DNA from: Pseudoalteromonas sp. P1-9
GTDB taxonomy: Bacteria > Pseudomonadota > Gammaproteobacteria > Enterobacterales > Alteromonadaceae
Reading direction: 5' to 3'
DNA length: 60,408 nt
Assembly: GCF_001399975.1 (NCBI RefSeq)
Contig: NZ_LKBD01000028.1
Span: 1 to 60,408, forward strand
Below are positions 34,009 to 43,540 of this stretch, in pieces (position 1 is the first letter of the stretch; each line of letters begins with the position of its first letter). The notes under the pieces were generated by a model. It was given only the letters and a program-made list of their open reading frames with translations. It ran no database searches and was not told the origin of the DNA. Position numbers and translations under genes: made by a program.

Positions 34009-35262
34009 ATGGTGTCAGGTGTTATTCTCGCGCTGATAGCAATCGCTTTTGTGCTGATTGTTATTGAGGACATTATCCATGTAAACAAAGCCAAAACAAC
34101 GCTATTTTTTGGAACTTTGTGTTGGATTATCCTCTTTATTTCCCCTCTACATGGGCAAAGCCCAGAATCTGTTCAAAAAGAACTCGATCATAATATTTTA
34201 GAAATTGCGACCTTGTGGTTGTTTTTGATGGCAGCGATGACCTTTGTTGCTTATTTAAACTCCAAAGGGTTTATTCAAAGCTTGGTGCATAGGGTATTGC
34301 CGAGTGAAATGAGTGAGCGCAATTTAATGTATTTAATTGGCGCATTTGCATTTTTCTTCTCGTCGATTTCTGACAACATCACCGCCACATTGATATCACT
34401 TGCGGTTGTGATGTCGCTTAAGCTAGATGCTAAAAAGCTCATTAAATATGCCACGCTTATTGTATTTGCGGTGAACTCGGGTGGTGTATCGCTTATTACG
34501 GGTGATGTGACGACTTTAATGATCTTCCTTGCAGATAAAGTCACCATTGCGAACTTGTTATTATTAGTTGCCCCAGCGGCATTGTCGGTTTTTATTTTAG
34601 CCGCGATGCTCAGCATGGGCATGAAAGGCACCATTACCTTTGAAAAGGTCGAATTACGTCGTATTGAAAAAACCGACATCACCATTGCCTGTATTTTTGT
34701 TTCGACCATTATTGCCACACTGATGTTTAGTGTGTGGTACAAGATCCCACCGTTGCTGACCTTTTTATGTGGTTTGTCGATGATGTTTTTGGTGGCGCAG
34801 TTTTTAATGCGCAAAAAAGACGTAAACAAAAAAATCATCGATTATGTACGTGAAATTGAGTACGACACCTTATTGTTCTTTGTTGGTGTATTACTGCTTG
34901 TTGGCGCGATGAAAGAAATTGGCATTTTGAATCAATTTACCCACCTTTATGAAGTGCTTGCACCTGAGTATGCCAATTACTTTATGGGTATTCTATCCGC
35001 GGCCGTTGATAACGTACCGCTTACCGCAGCACTTTTAAAAGCAGACATTGTTATGGATACACGTCAGTGGTTAACCTTTACCTATGCAACCGGTGTAGGC
35101 GGTTCAATGCTGATTATCGGTTCAGCTGCGGGTATTATTGCGATGAGCAAAATTAAGGAGCTTACCTTTGTAAGTTACCTACGTATGTTTATGTATTTGA
35201 TGATTGCCTACACCATTGGTTATTCATCATCGTATTTAGTTGGTTGTTTATTTCTTAATTAG
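34009..35262 (+). CDS. nhaD: Na+/H+ antiporter NhaD
   Basis: A 417-residue inner-membrane protein of the ion-transporter superfamily with about eleven to twelve helices. The family's conserved segments are visible: SSISDNITATLISLAVV, VNSGGVSLITGDVTTLMIF, EIEYDTLLFFVGVLLLVGAM and AAVDNVPLTAALL. NhaD exchanges sodium for protons and is common in marine and alkaline-tolerant bacteria. ATG 34009 has only a weak upstream AGG, so the exact start is uncertain. It forms a single-gene unit with a strong terminator. Confidence 0.92.
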   Translation: MVSGVILALIAIAFVLIVIEDIIHVNKAKTTLFFGTLCWIILFISPLHGQSPESVQKELDHNILEIATLWLFLMAAMTFVAYLNSKGFIQSLVHRVLPSEMSERNLMYLIGAFAFFFSSISDNITATLISLAVVMSLKLDAKKLIKYATLIVFAVNSGGVSLITGDVTTLMIFLADKVTIANLLLLVAPAALSVFILAAMLSMGMKGTITFEKVELRRIEKTDITIACIFVSTIIATLMFSVWYKIPPLLTFLCGLSMMFLVAQFLMRKKDVNKKIIDYVREIEYDTLLFFVGVLLLVGAMKEIGILNQFTHLYEVLAPEYANYFMGILSAAVDNVPLTAALLKADIVMDTRQWLTFTYATGVGGSMLIIGSAAGIIAMSKIKELTFVSYLRMFMYLMIAYTIGYSSSYLVGCLFLN

Positions 35263-35295
35263 TGATTGACAGCTAGACGGCTAAACGGTAAATTT

Positions 35296-35327
35296 CAAAA
35301 GCCTTCTTTTCAGAAGGCTTTTGTTTG
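35296..35327 (+). terminator. Terminator of nhaD
   Basis: CAAAAGCCTTCT (35296-35307), TTTC, AGAAGGCTTTTG (35312-35323), then TTTG. A perfect 12-bp stem. Confidence 0.88.
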
Positions 35328-35350
35328 TGTGCTTATTAAGTATTCAAACA

Positions 35351-35516
35351 CAGAAGAGGTGCATTAACCAGGTAGTAGATTCGAGGGCACATTCCCGACG
35401 ACGGTCTATCAGGGGGTTAACTGCCGAGGAGTGATCTGGATTTGTGGCCAGCTTGCTTCGGTTCTAGAAGTTGAATCTTCGGGACTGTCACCTGTAACAG
35501 GTGGAGAGCTTCTGGC
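35351..35516 (+). promoter_or_regulatory. Lysine riboswitch (L box) aptamer
   Basis: The leader of lysC has the conserved L-box pieces in order: AGAGGTGCA, AGTAG, GAGGGCAC, CCGACG, GGGGTTAACTGCCGAGGAG, CTGG, GGGACTGTCACC, and GGTGGAGAGC. The closing stem P1 is CAGAAG (35351-35356) with CTTCTG (35509-35514). Lysine binding should shut down lysC expression. The output part is listed separately. Confidence 0.95.
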
Positions 35517-35556
35517 AGAGACTATCCTGATGTAATCAATCACGTTCCTTGCCAAG

Positions 35557-35586
35557 TTCTCCTTATTAAGATTTAAAGGAGAGACC
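35557..35586 (+). promoter_or_regulatory. Expression platform: hairpin over the lysC ribosome-binding site
   Basis: TCTCCTT (35558-35564) can pair perfectly with AAGGAGA (35576-35582), which is the lysC ribosome-binding site five bases before the GTG start. TTCTCC can instead pair with GGAGAG (35503-35508) next to the P1 strand, giving an exclusive alternative. This points to translational control with no U-rich terminator in the leader. Confidence 0.7.
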
Positions 35587-36936
35587 GTGTCTAATTCGAG
35601 TATTAATGTAGCAAAATTTGGTGGTACCAGTGTCGCAGACTATGACGCTATGGTGCGCTGTGCCGAAATTGTTATATCAAACCCAAGCACCCGTTTAGTT
35701 GCCGTAAGTGCAAGCTCTGGTGTTACCAATCATTTAGTAAGCCTTGCAAATGATGATTTAACGGACGTTGCGCGCCAAGAACATATTGACGCCGTGGTTG
35801 CCATTCAGCACAAAATTACTGAGAAACTCACATTAGATGACGACATTACCGAAGGTTTTTTAGCTACACTTGAAGCGTTTAAAACCTTTGCATTACAAAA
35901 CGAATTTGATGACAAAGCAAGCGATGAACTATTAAGTTTTGGTGAGCGTTTATCATCGTATTTATTTACCCAAGTTTTACGCAGCTTAGGTGCACAATCG
36001 CTGCGCTTTGATGTACGCGAGGTGCTCGTGACCAATTCACATTTTGGTAAAGCAGAACCTAATGTTGAGCGCACTCGTGAATTAGCACAATCAAATTTAT
36101 TGCCTTTATTAAGCGAAAATATTGTTGTTACCCAAGGGTTTATTGGTGCAAATAGCCAAGGTGATACAACCACGCTTGGCCGTGGTGGTTCTGATTACAG
36201 TGCAGCATTATTGGCTGAAGCGGTTGATGCAAAAGCTGTTTATATTTGGACAGACGTAGTGGGTATTTTTAGTACAGACCCTCGTTTATGTGTAAAAGCG
36301 GCGCCGATAGCCAAACTGAGCTTTGATGAGGCGGCAGAGATGGCAACCTTTGGCGCTAAAGTATTGCACCCAGCTACTATTTTACCAGCAAGTCGCAGTG
36401 GCATTAGTGTGTTTGTTGGTTCGAGCAAAGCGCCAGAGCAAGGTGGTACATGGATTGAAAAAGAAAAATCAGAACAAGCCGGTATTCGCGCGGTAACCCA
36501 GCGTAAAAATCAAATATTATTAACGGTTAAAAGCCCAGAAATGCTACTTGCTAGCGGCTTTTTAGCGCGCGTTTTTACCATTTTAGCGAAGTACAATATT
36601 TCGGTCGATTTAGTTACTACATCTGAAATCAGTGTCGCGTTAACGTTAGATAACGCGCCAAATGCATCGCGCCCGGAGCTTGATCAAGCTTGTCTTGATG
36701 AGTTAAGCGAGTTTTGTCATGTAACGGTTGAGAATAATTTAACTCTGGTGGCATTAATCGGCTCTGAAATTCAATTACGCCACGGTGAAATTAACTTAAT
36801 GGGTGTATTAAGTGATTTTAATATTCGTTTAATTTGCCATGGTGCAAGTAAGCACAACCTGTGTTTCTTAGTTGAACAAACTGAATCAGATAACGTGGTG
36901 CAAGCGATTCACAGCCGTTTGCTCGAAGCCTGTTAA
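35587..36936 (+). CDS. lysC: Lysine-sensitive aspartokinase III
   Basis: A 449-residue aspartate kinase, first step of lysine, threonine and methionine synthesis. The kinase domain starts with VAKFGGTSVADYDAM (residues 8-22), contains FGERLSSYLF, and GFIGANSQGDTTTLGRGGSDYSAALLA as the substrate and ATP region. Two ACT domains follow (~305-449), the first with FLARVFTILAKYNISVDLVTTSE. Length equals E. coli LysC. The start is GTG with an AGGAG site hidden in a hairpin. Control by both allosteric lysine and the riboswitch is expected. The 3' end overlaps the convergent phosphopantetheinyl transferase gene by 51 bases. Confidence 0.96.
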   Translation: MSNSSINVAKFGGTSVADYDAMVRCAEIVISNPSTRLVAVSASSGVTNHLVSLANDDLTDVARQEHIDAVVAIQHKITEKLTLDDDITEGFLATLEAFKTFALQNEFDDKASDELLSFGERLSSYLFTQVLRSLGAQSLRFDVREVLVTNSHFGKAEPNVERTRELAQSNLLPLLSENIVVTQGFIGANSQGDTTTLGRGGSDYSAALLAEAVDAKAVYIWTDVVGIFSTDPRLCVKAAPIAKLSFDEAAEMATFGAKVLHPATILPASRSGISVFVGSSKAPEQGGTWIEKEKSEQAGIRAVTQRKNQILLTVKSPEMLLASGFLARVFTILAKYNISVDLVTTSEISVALTLDNAPNASRPELDQACLDELSEFCHVTVENNLTLVALIGSEIQLRHGEINLMGVLSDFNIRLICHGASKHNLCFLVEQTESDNVVQAIHSRLLEAC

Positions 36937-37671
36937 ATCGGGTTTAAGAGAAACTTCAACAAGCGTTGGTGGCTGTTTAACAGTCATTGGCGTTGCCATA
37001 CTAAAATCAAACCCATTAATTTGGCAGCTATAGGCTGCTAAATTATGTTTTGCATAACCATGATATACGTTAGGCGCAAGCAGCTGTGCAATTGGCATGG
37101 CAACAGCTTTAGCAAGGGCTTCTTTTAATGTCCAAATACGAAAAAAAGTATCGGACATAGGGTTTGCTGCTTCAATTTCTTGAATTTCATCTTGATGATA
37201 AAAGTGTTTGGCTAGTTTTAAAAAAGGGCGCTTTTGCGACATAAACTCAAGGTCGATGCCCATACGCTCTGGCTCATGTGCTAAATATACCGCAACCCAG
37301 CCTTTTGAGTGACTTATCACCAGTGAAAGTGGCAGGGTGTTGTTTTGATATTTAATCACCAAGCGCGCAGTGTGTTCATTAAAAAAGGTGGTGAGTTCAG
37401 CTGCTTCATATACAACAAATTGTTGCGCTAATTGCTTAATTAAGTAACGCGAGGCTAAGTATTCGCGTTTAGCGCTTTCTAATTTGCGCCTTTCTAAAAT
37501 GCTAATTTCATGTGCGGATAATAAACTTGTGATGTTTATTTGGTCGAAATTAAGGGCTTGGCTATTGGCTATAACTAAATTAATTGGTGACTTAGGGCTT
37601 AGCACGCTAAAATGCGCGCGCTCAGGCGAGATGCCTGTGATTGGTGGTTTTTTGTTGTTAATCGTTTCCAT
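36886..37671 (-). CDS. 4'-phosphopantetheinyl transferase (Sfp type)
   Basis: A 261-residue transferase that loads the phosphopantetheine arm of coenzyme A onto carrier proteins. The two family motifs are MGIDLEF (metal-binding Asp and Glu) and FFRIWTLKEALAKA, with the catalytic Lys-Glu-Ala. It belongs to the Sfp/AcpT class, so the target could be acyl carrier protein or carriers of polyketide, peptide or omega-3 fatty acid synthases; none is in the window. The last 17 codons overlap lysC on the other strand. Start ATG 37671 has a weak ribosome-binding site. Confidence 0.9.
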   Translation of the reverse strand: METINNKKPPITGISPERAHFSVLSPKSPINLVIANSQALNFDQINITSLLSAHEISILERRKLESAKREYLASRYLIKQLAQQFVVYEAAELTTFFNEHTARLVIKYQNNTLPLSLVISHSKGWVAVYLAHEPERMGIDLEFMSQKRPFLKLAKHFYHQDEIQEIEAANPMSDTFFRIWTLKEALAKAVAMPIAQLLAPNVYHGYAKHNLAAYSCQINGFDFSMATPMTVKQPPTLVEVSLKPDLTGFEQTAVNRLHHVI

Positions 37672-37777
37672 ACCCGATAGATTAGTCTTTTAGCCAAGCG
37701 CAGTATTACAATTTGCTGCAGTATATCTTGCTTGGTTACGTAAGTCGTGGTGTAGATAATAAAAATAAGAGTTCAAT

Positions 37778-39100
37778 ATGGCACAAATTAGAGATGGCTT
37801 TCAAAGTCGCTTAGGTTTTGTATTAGCGGCGGCAGGCGCCGCGGTTGGCTTAGGTAATATTTGGGGCTTCCCAACACAAGCAGCAAACCACGGTGGTGGT
37901 GCATTTTTGTTGGTTTACTTTATTGTAATTTTTTTACTGGCGTTACCTGCGCTTTTTACTGAACTCTATATTGGTCACAGTGCACAAGCGAACCCCGTAA
38001 AGGCGTTGGCTGAAGCGTGCCAATCCACGAGCAAGAAAATGGGCGCGGCAGCAGGTTATATTGGCCTTGGCGGCGCCATTGTGATGCTCAGCTTTTATAG
38101 CATTGTTGCCGGCTGGATGCTGGCATTTGCACTTGAACCAATCGCCACATTCTTTGGCCTTACCGACATTGCAAACTTCCTAAAATCAGATTCAATATTG
38201 CGCAACTTTATTTTTACGCCGTTGATGCTGATATTAACCGCCAGTATTATTTTAAAAGGAGTTAAGTCGGGTATTGAGGTGTGGTCGCGCCGATTAATGC
38301 CGGTTTTATTAGTGTTACTGCTTACGTTAATTGCCTATATTGCGACGTTAGATGGTGCGAGCGAAGGGTTTAATGCTTATTTAGTGCCTGATTTTAGTAA
38401 AGTTACTGATCCAGATTTAATTATTGCAGCAATGGGGCAAGCGTTTTTCTCGTTATCACTGGGTGTTGGCTGCATGATGATTTATGGCTCGTATCTAAAA
38501 CGAGATGCTAACGTAGCAAAAATGTCGATTTCGGTTGCCATGCTTGATAGCAGCGTTGCGTTTTTAGCGGGCTTGCTGATTATTCCAGCACTTTATGTAG
38601 CACAAGCGCAGGGTGTTGAGATTATGCAAGGTGGCAAGTTGATTGGTGAAGGGCAATTAATTTTCGCTGTGTTACCTCAGCTGTTTGCTACCTTAGGTGC
38701 CTTTGGTTTAGTGGTGGCGTTTGTCTTTTTTGTATTAATGTCGATTGCATCGCTAACGTCAACAATTTCATCGACAGAAATTCCAGTATCGTTTTTAGTA
38801 GAAAACCATGGTTTTGATAGAAAGCCGGCAACTTGGCTGGTAACGATTATTGTGGGTATTTGTTCGAGTGTGATAATCGTTAATTTTGAGTGGTTGTTTG
38901 GTTTAGTGATCACCGTATTTACCCAATATCAATTGCCATTGATGGGGTTATTCTACTTTGTGGTTGTGGGGTGGCTTTGGAAACGCGGTAATCAACTGCA
39001 CGAATCAAACAAACTTGGTTACAAAGTGCTAGCAAATTATATTCGTTTTATTTGCCCAATCTTAATGTTAGCGGTGTTTGCTAACGTGGCATTTAAGTAA
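37778..39100 (+). CDS. Sodium-dependent transporter of the neurotransmitter:sodium symporter (SNF) family
   Basis: A 440-residue protein with about eleven helices. Helix 1 carries the NSS signature FVLAAAGAAVGLGNIWGFP (residues ~13-31), and SFYSIVAGWMLAFALEP, GQAFFSLSLGVGCMMIYGSY and SLTSTISSTEIPVSFL are further hallmark segments. Such proteins take up amino acids or related solutes with sodium. The substrate cannot be read from the sequence. It has a single-gene arrangement with AAGAG before the start and a bidirectional terminator shared with ldhA. Confidence 0.92.
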   Translation: MAQIRDGFQSRLGFVLAAAGAAVGLGNIWGFPTQAANHGGGAFLLVYFIVIFLLALPALFTELYIGHSAQANPVKALAEACQSTSKKMGAAAGYIGLGGAIVMLSFYSIVAGWMLAFALEPIATFFGLTDIANFLKSDSILRNFIFTPLMLILTASIILKGVKSGIEVWSRRLMPVLLVLLLTLIAYIATLDGASEGFNAYLVPDFSKVTDPDLIIAAMGQAFFSLSLGVGCMMIYGSYLKRDANVAKMSISVAMLDSSVAFLAGLLIIPALYVAQAQGVEIMQGGKLIGEGQLIFAVLPQLFATLGAFGLVVAFVFFVLMSIASLTSTISSTEIPVSFLVENHGFDRKPATWLVTIIVGICSSVIIVNFEWLFGLVITVFTQYQLPLMGLFYFVVVGWLWKRGNQLHESNKLGYKVLANYIRFICPILMLAVFANVAFK

Positions 39101-39114
39101 TAGGTTATTGGTAT

Positions 39115-39143
39115 AAAAAAGCGCGTTTCAAACGCGCTTTTTT
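39115..39143. terminator. Bidirectional terminator between the NSS carrier and ldhA
   Basis: AAAAAAGCGCGTTT, C, AAACGCGCTTTTTT. The T run includes the ldhA stop codon on the other strand. Confidence 0.88.
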
Positions 39144-40131
39144 ATTTAACTTCATTAGTTAATGGTAAATTGGCAATAAATTCATTCACATTGTTGAGTG
39201 TGGTCGCCACAATTTCGCTCATTGCTTCTTGTGTGAAAAAGCCTTGGTGGCCTGTGATCAGCACATTGGGAAAGGTGAGTAGACGTTGGAAAACATCATC
39301 GTCGATAATTTCACAGCTCATATCTTTAAAAAATAGTTCTGATTCTTGCTCATATACATCAAGCGCTAAATAACCTAATTTGCGTGATTTAAGTGCGCGA
39401 ATACACGCAGCAGTATCAATTAACGCGCCGCGACTTGTGTTGACAAGCATTACGCCCGGTTTCATTTGCTCAAGCGCCTGTTCATTGATGATGTGCAAAG
39501 TGTCGTTGGTAAGCGGGCAGTGAAGGGCAATAATATCTGATTGTTGGTAAAGGGTTTCTAGGCTAACTGGCTTAGCTAGCTCACTTTCGGCAAATGGATC
39601 AAAATAGATCACGTTTGCACCAAATCCATTTAAAATTTTAACAAAAGCGCTGCCAATTTTACCAAGGCCAATCACACCAACCGTTTTGTTATGCAGATTA
39701 AAGCCAAGCAGTCCGTTTAAATCAAAGTTGTTTTCTTTAACGCGGTTATAGGCTTTATGAGTTTTACGAGAAAGCGTAAGAATAAGTGCTAAGCAATGCT
39801 CAGCAACCGCTTCAGGGCTGTACGCAGGCACCCGTACTACGACCATCTTGCAATGATTTGCGGCTGGAATATCCACGTTATTAAAACCTGCGCAGCGCAG
39901 GGCAATGAGTTTTATGCCAATTTCGTTAAGGGCGTTAATCACCGTTTCATTGAGCGTATCATTAACAAAGCAACATACCGCATCAAACCCCTCGGCAAGT
40001 TTTACTGAGATTTCGTTAAGTGGCTGTGTAAAATATTCAGCTGTTATATCGTTTGGCAATTGGCTGTCAAATGCGCTGATATCGTACTTTTGCGCGCTAA
40101 AAAATGCGATGCGAAATGGTGTTGTAGTCAT
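39142..40131 (-). CDS. ldhA: Fermentative D-lactate dehydrogenase
   Basis: A 329-residue NAD-dependent 2-hydroxyacid dehydrogenase, reducing pyruvate to D-lactate. The NAD loop is TVGVIGLGKIGSAFVKIL (residues ~149-166). The catalytic Arg lies in LVNTSRGALIDT, Glu in LDVYEQESELFF and His in ITGHQGF. YSPEAVAEHCLALILTLSRKTHKAYNRV is close to E. coli LdhA. AAGGA is placed eight bases before ATG. A sequence similar to an FNR site (TTGAG-TATA-ATCAT, 40177-40190) lies upstream, consistent with use in low oxygen. Confidence 0.93.
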   Translation of the reverse strand: MTTTPFRIAFFSAQKYDISAFDSQLPNDITAEYFTQPLNEISVKLAEGFDAVCCFVNDTLNETVINALNEIGIKLIALRCAGFNNVDIPAANHCKMVVVRVPAYSPEAVAEHCLALILTLSRKTHKAYNRVKENNFDLNGLLGFNLHNKTVGVIGLGKIGSAFVKILNGFGANVIYFDPFAESELAKPVSLETLYQQSDIIALHCPLTNDTLHIINEQALEQMKPGVMLVNTSRGALIDTAACIRALKSRKLGYLALDVYEQESELFFKDMSCEIIDDDVFQRLLTFPNVLITGHQGFFTQEAMSEIVATTLNNVNEFIANLPLTNEVK

Positions 40132-40176
40132 ATAGATATCCTTGGCAAAATGTAGGCCTATAATTCAATGTGTTAA

Positions 40177-40190
40177 ATGATTATACTCAA
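40177..40190. promoter_or_regulatory. Weak FNR-like site between ldhA and its divergent neighbour
   Basis: Read on the minus strand, TTGAGTATAATCAT matches the FNR consensus TTGAT-N4-ATCAA at eight of ten positions. It sits 46 bases from ldhA and 35 from the dehydrogenase gene at 40225. A suggestion only. Confidence 0.3.
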
Positions 40191-40224
40191 TCGCAGTTTT
40201 GTAAAGATTAAAAGTGAGTAAGTT

Positions 40225-41109
40225 ATGTCGTTAAAAGTTGCGTTTATTGGCCTAGGTGTAATGGGTTACCCAATGGCGGGTCATCTTAAAAATGCGGGCT
40301 ATGAAACATGTGTTTATAACCGCACCACTACAAAAGCGCAAAAGTGGGCCAATGAATATTTGGGTAGCTTTGCCGAAACGCCAAAAGCAGCGTCTGAAAA
40401 CGCAGATTTTGTGTTTGTTTGCGTTGGCAACGACGATGACTTACGACAAGTGGTGAAAGGTGAAGATGGTATACTTGCTGGATTAAAACCGGGTGCTGTT
40501 ATAGTGGATCACACTACAACCTCGGCTAAAGTTGCAAAGGAGCTAGCCGAACTTGCAAAAGCACAAGGCAATGACTTTATTGATGCACCTGTTTCTGGCG
40601 GTCAAGCCGGCGCTGAAAACGGTGTATTAACCGTAATGTGCGGCGGTGATGACGCGGTGTTTGCAAAAGTGCAGCCGGTTATGGCGGCATTTTCACAGTT
40701 TAGCCAATTACTGGGACCGGTTGGTTCAGGCCAACTTTGCAAAATGGTAAATCAAATTTGTATCGCGGGTGTGGTACAAGGGCTTGCAGAAGGCATGCAT
40801 TTTGCGATGAATGCAGGGCTTGATGGTGAAAAAGTGGTTGAGACCATTGCCAAAGGCGCTGCGGGTTCGTGGCAAATGGAAAATCGTCATAAAACCATGC
40901 TTAAGGGCGAATATGAGTTTGGTTTTGCGGTTGACTGGATGCGCAAAGATTTAGGTATCGCGCTAGATGAAGCACGTAAAAATGGCTCACAACTACCCGT
41001 GACAGCAATTGTTGACCAGTTTTACAGTGAAGTACAAAATCTTGGCGGTGGCCGATATGATACTTCGAGTTTATTAGCGCGTTTAGAAGCAAGTAAAGGC
41101 AAAATCTAG
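40225..41109 (+). CDS. NAD(P)-dependent beta-hydroxyacid dehydrogenase
   Basis: A 294-residue enzyme of the 3-hydroxyisobutyrate dehydrogenase / tartronate semialdehyde reductase family. The N-terminal VAFIGLGVMGYPMAGHLKNAG holds the nucleotide loop. FIDAPVSGGQAGAENGVLTVM is the substrate-binding signature, and Lys in QLCKMVNQ is the catalytic residue. Sequence closer to GarR/YihU-like reductases than to valine-pathway enzymes is my impression, so the substrate is left open. It is divergent from ldhA with a 93-base shared control region and ends in its own terminator. Confidence 0.9.
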   Translation: MSLKVAFIGLGVMGYPMAGHLKNAGYETCVYNRTTTKAQKWANEYLGSFAETPKAASENADFVFVCVGNDDDLRQVVKGEDGILAGLKPGAVIVDHTTTSAKVAKELAELAKAQGNDFIDAPVSGGQAGAENGVLTVMCGGDDAVFAKVQPVMAAFSQFSQLLGPVGSGQLCKMVNQICIAGVVQGLAEGMHFAMNAGLDGEKVVETIAKGAAGSWQMENRHKTMLKGEYEFGFAVDWMRKDLGIALDEARKNGSQLPVTAIVDQFYSEVQNLGGGRYDTSSLLARLEASKGKI

Positions 41110-41117
41110 CTACACAT

Positions 41118-41154
41118 AAAACGCCGCTAATTGTTACAAAAATTGTGGCGTTTT
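41118..41154. terminator. Terminator after the dehydrogenase gene
   Basis: AAAACGCC (41118-41125) and GGCGTTTT (41147-41154) pair around a 21-base loop that can pair further. The A and T runs suit both convergent genes. Confidence 0.7.
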
Positions 41155-41169
41155 CAGTTAACTAGCAGG

Positions 41170-43138
41170 TTAGGCTGTTTTATAGTGAGTAATTGAGCTT
41201 TTAAGTTGTTGATTTGATTGTGTAAGTCCTTCAATCAGTTCATTTAATTGCTCCATATCACTGGTTATGGAGTTAGATTCTTCACTAATAACACTTACTT
41301 GTTGCGTAATATGAGATGCGGCTTCCGATTGTTCTTCTGTCGACACCGATACGGACTTTAAGCGTGCCTGAATATTACTGATTTGATTATAAAGTGTGTT
41401 TATATTTTCAAGTGAGGAGTTACTGTTAGTTGAGGTGAACTTGCTCGACTCGTGTATATTTTCCATTAAGCTTTTTAACTCTTCTGCGTCATTTTTCACC
41501 AGGTCTAACACACCGCTGATTTCGCTTGTGGCATCTTTAGAGCGAATTGCAAGTTGTCTGACTTCGTCAGCGACGACAGCAAAGCCTCGACCTTGTTCAC
41601 CGGCGCGGGCGGCTTCTATTGCGGCATTTAGCGCTAATAAATTGGTTTGTTCGGCAATACTATTAATGCTTTCTAATATTGATACGATTGACTGACTTTT
41701 ATGATGCAAGCTCTCGGTGGAGTTAAATGCATTTTCATTTAGCTCGATTAGGGTATCGAGTGACCCTTTTGATTGCTCTGTGATAGAGCGCGTATGCTTT
41801 GACACATCGTCAAGCTGTGAAGTGCTATCCATCGACTCGTCCATTTCGTTTTTAATGCCTAACGTGGTTTGAAAAAGCTGCTCGGTTGAGCTGGCGATAT
41901 TCTGTAGTGCACCATCGTTTTTAACAATTTGGTCAATAACATGACGACTGACATCCGATATTTTGTCAATGCTGCCACTCATAATATGCAGTGCGTTTGA
42001 TAAGTGACCAACTAAATCTTTTTGTGAATTGAGCAACTTATCAATATCACGACTGATTGAACCGAGTTCGTCATGAGATTGATCGTTTAATCGAATGGTT
42101 AAATCGCCAGAGTTTGAAATATACGATAGGGTTTCTTTGATGTGGTTTATTTTTGAAGTAAGGCCTTTAATTACACGAATATTTGCCCATACGATGACGC
42201 TGGCAATAACTAATAATGCCAAAAGTTTACCAATTAAACCTTGGTAATAGCTGTTAATCGTAGCATGCATTTGTCTATCTATTTGTGCGGTAAATTCAGT
42301 AGCATGTTGTTTAATTTGATTAATATATTGGGTTGTTGTGGCAAACCATGTGCTTGCTTCTGGCCATGTATTTGTTGGTTTTTGGTTTAAAAAGACATCG
42401 TTTATGGTGTTGTTAATATAATCGTTATATTTGGCGATACTGCTCTCTTTAAAAAAACGAGATTGTTCTGAGGTGTCTGACAGCAGTGATTTAAAACGTC
42501 GAATATTGGCGATGTAACTTGATACCTCTTGTGCTTGTGTTGAATTTTTTTGCCGATAAAATTCCGTTGAGTTTTCCCCTTACTTGCCCTAAATGCTCTT
42601 TTAGGTGTGAATAAAAGTAAACCTGCATAAACTGCGCACGAGTTTGTGAATCATCAATTGAAACAGTAATGGCTTTTACTAAATCAAGGGCCATTAAATT
42701 AACTTCTGAGTAAAAATTAAAGGCCTCTTTACCGTTTCGGTTATCTACTTGTTGGCGAATAGCTGTGCGGTTAGCAATGTAGTTTTCAAGCCGTGTTCTC
42801 AAAAGTATTGCTTCACCAGAGAGGGTGTTCATATCGGCATTTTTTAGCGCTTGCAATGCGTTGTCGGCTTTTTTGCGTTGCGCTGTTACTTTCGTAAACT
42901 GACTTGCTGCGCCACCGGCAATAAAGCCCGCTGACAGGCCTCTTTCTACTGCGAAGTTATGCGCAACATTGTCGGCTTTCAGCGCCAATTCAAGCAGTAA
43001 TTGATCGCCTTTTGCACTGTCTATGTTGTCTATATCTTCCTGGATAGAAAAACCTATGAGTAAAAAAATAAACAAACATGAAACAACTGATATTGCGATA
43101 ATGGCTTTTTTGAAAGAAAGGTTGTCTAACATGCGCAC
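41170..43138 (-). pseudogene. Methyl-accepting chemotaxis protein with NIT sensor, broken by one frameshift
   Basis: Read through, this is one chemoreceptor of about 655 residues: an N-terminal membrane helix, a periplasmic NIT-type sensor domain (nitrate/nitrite family; HNFAVERGLSAGFIAGG), a second membrane helix ([15 protein letters not shown]), HAMP and a methyl-accepting signalling domain with the hairpin [32 protein letters not shown]. The frame breaks in a run of seven A's (T's at 42545-42551 on the plus strand): residues before it end GILSAKK, and the correct continuation is STQAQEVSS one base later. With six A's the frame is whole. No other damage is visible on either side. It could be a recent mutation, a phase-variable switch or a sequencing error. 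Confidence 0.9.
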
Positions 43139-43271
43139 TTCCTTGTTGATAAACGATATGCAGGCATATTAAATTTAGAACAAATTGTCTATTTTTCAAG
43201 CAACTAACGGTTGTTTTTATTAGCAAGTTAAAGGCTCGATCGAAACCAGAAAAATAGCATGAAAGTAGCGA

Positions 43272-43532
43272 CTATATTAATGAAACACTGAAGTTATGGT
43301 GTTCTATGGCGTTATTGCAGGCACTCAAGATGGTGACATCGGTGAGATTAATGTTTACTAGGGTTTGGTCGCTTTGCATAAGAGAGAGAAATTCAGTGCC
43401 ATTTTCATGAATAAGTGCTTTCGCGGTGCCACTGAATTGCTGTTTATTTTTTAGCGATACAACTACTTCGCTATTGCGCATACACACAATTTCAAAGTAG
43501 TCGTATAAGCCGCATGAAATAAGCTTAGCCAT
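43272..43532 (-). CDS. rof: Rho-binding antiterminator (Rof/YaeO family)
   Basis: An 86-residue Sm-like beta-barrel protein. CGLYDYFEIVCMRNSEVVVSL follows the Rof pattern CxxYDxxExxCxxxxxVxLxL, and the second half (GTAKALIHENGTEFLSLM) fits the family's beta-strand region. Rof binds the Rho hexamer and blocks its RNA site. It lies eight bases from sbcB on the same strand, downstream of it, so the two are probably co-transcribed. Confidence 0.85.
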   Translation of the reverse strand: MAKLISCGLYDYFEIVCMRNSEVVVSLKNKQQFSGTAKALIHENGTEFLSLMQSDQTLVNINLTDVTILSACNNAIEHHNFSVSLI

Positions 43533-43540
43533 TTGTTTTG

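Noticed and set aside
34275..34838. Minus-strand frame of 187 codons
   Set aside because: Mirror of the nhaD membrane segments; no ribosome-binding site or recognisable domain.
36886..36936. An error in the lysC or phosphopantetheinyl transferase end because they overlap
   Set aside because: Both proteins keep normal length and frame; convergent 51-base overlaps of this sort occur naturally.
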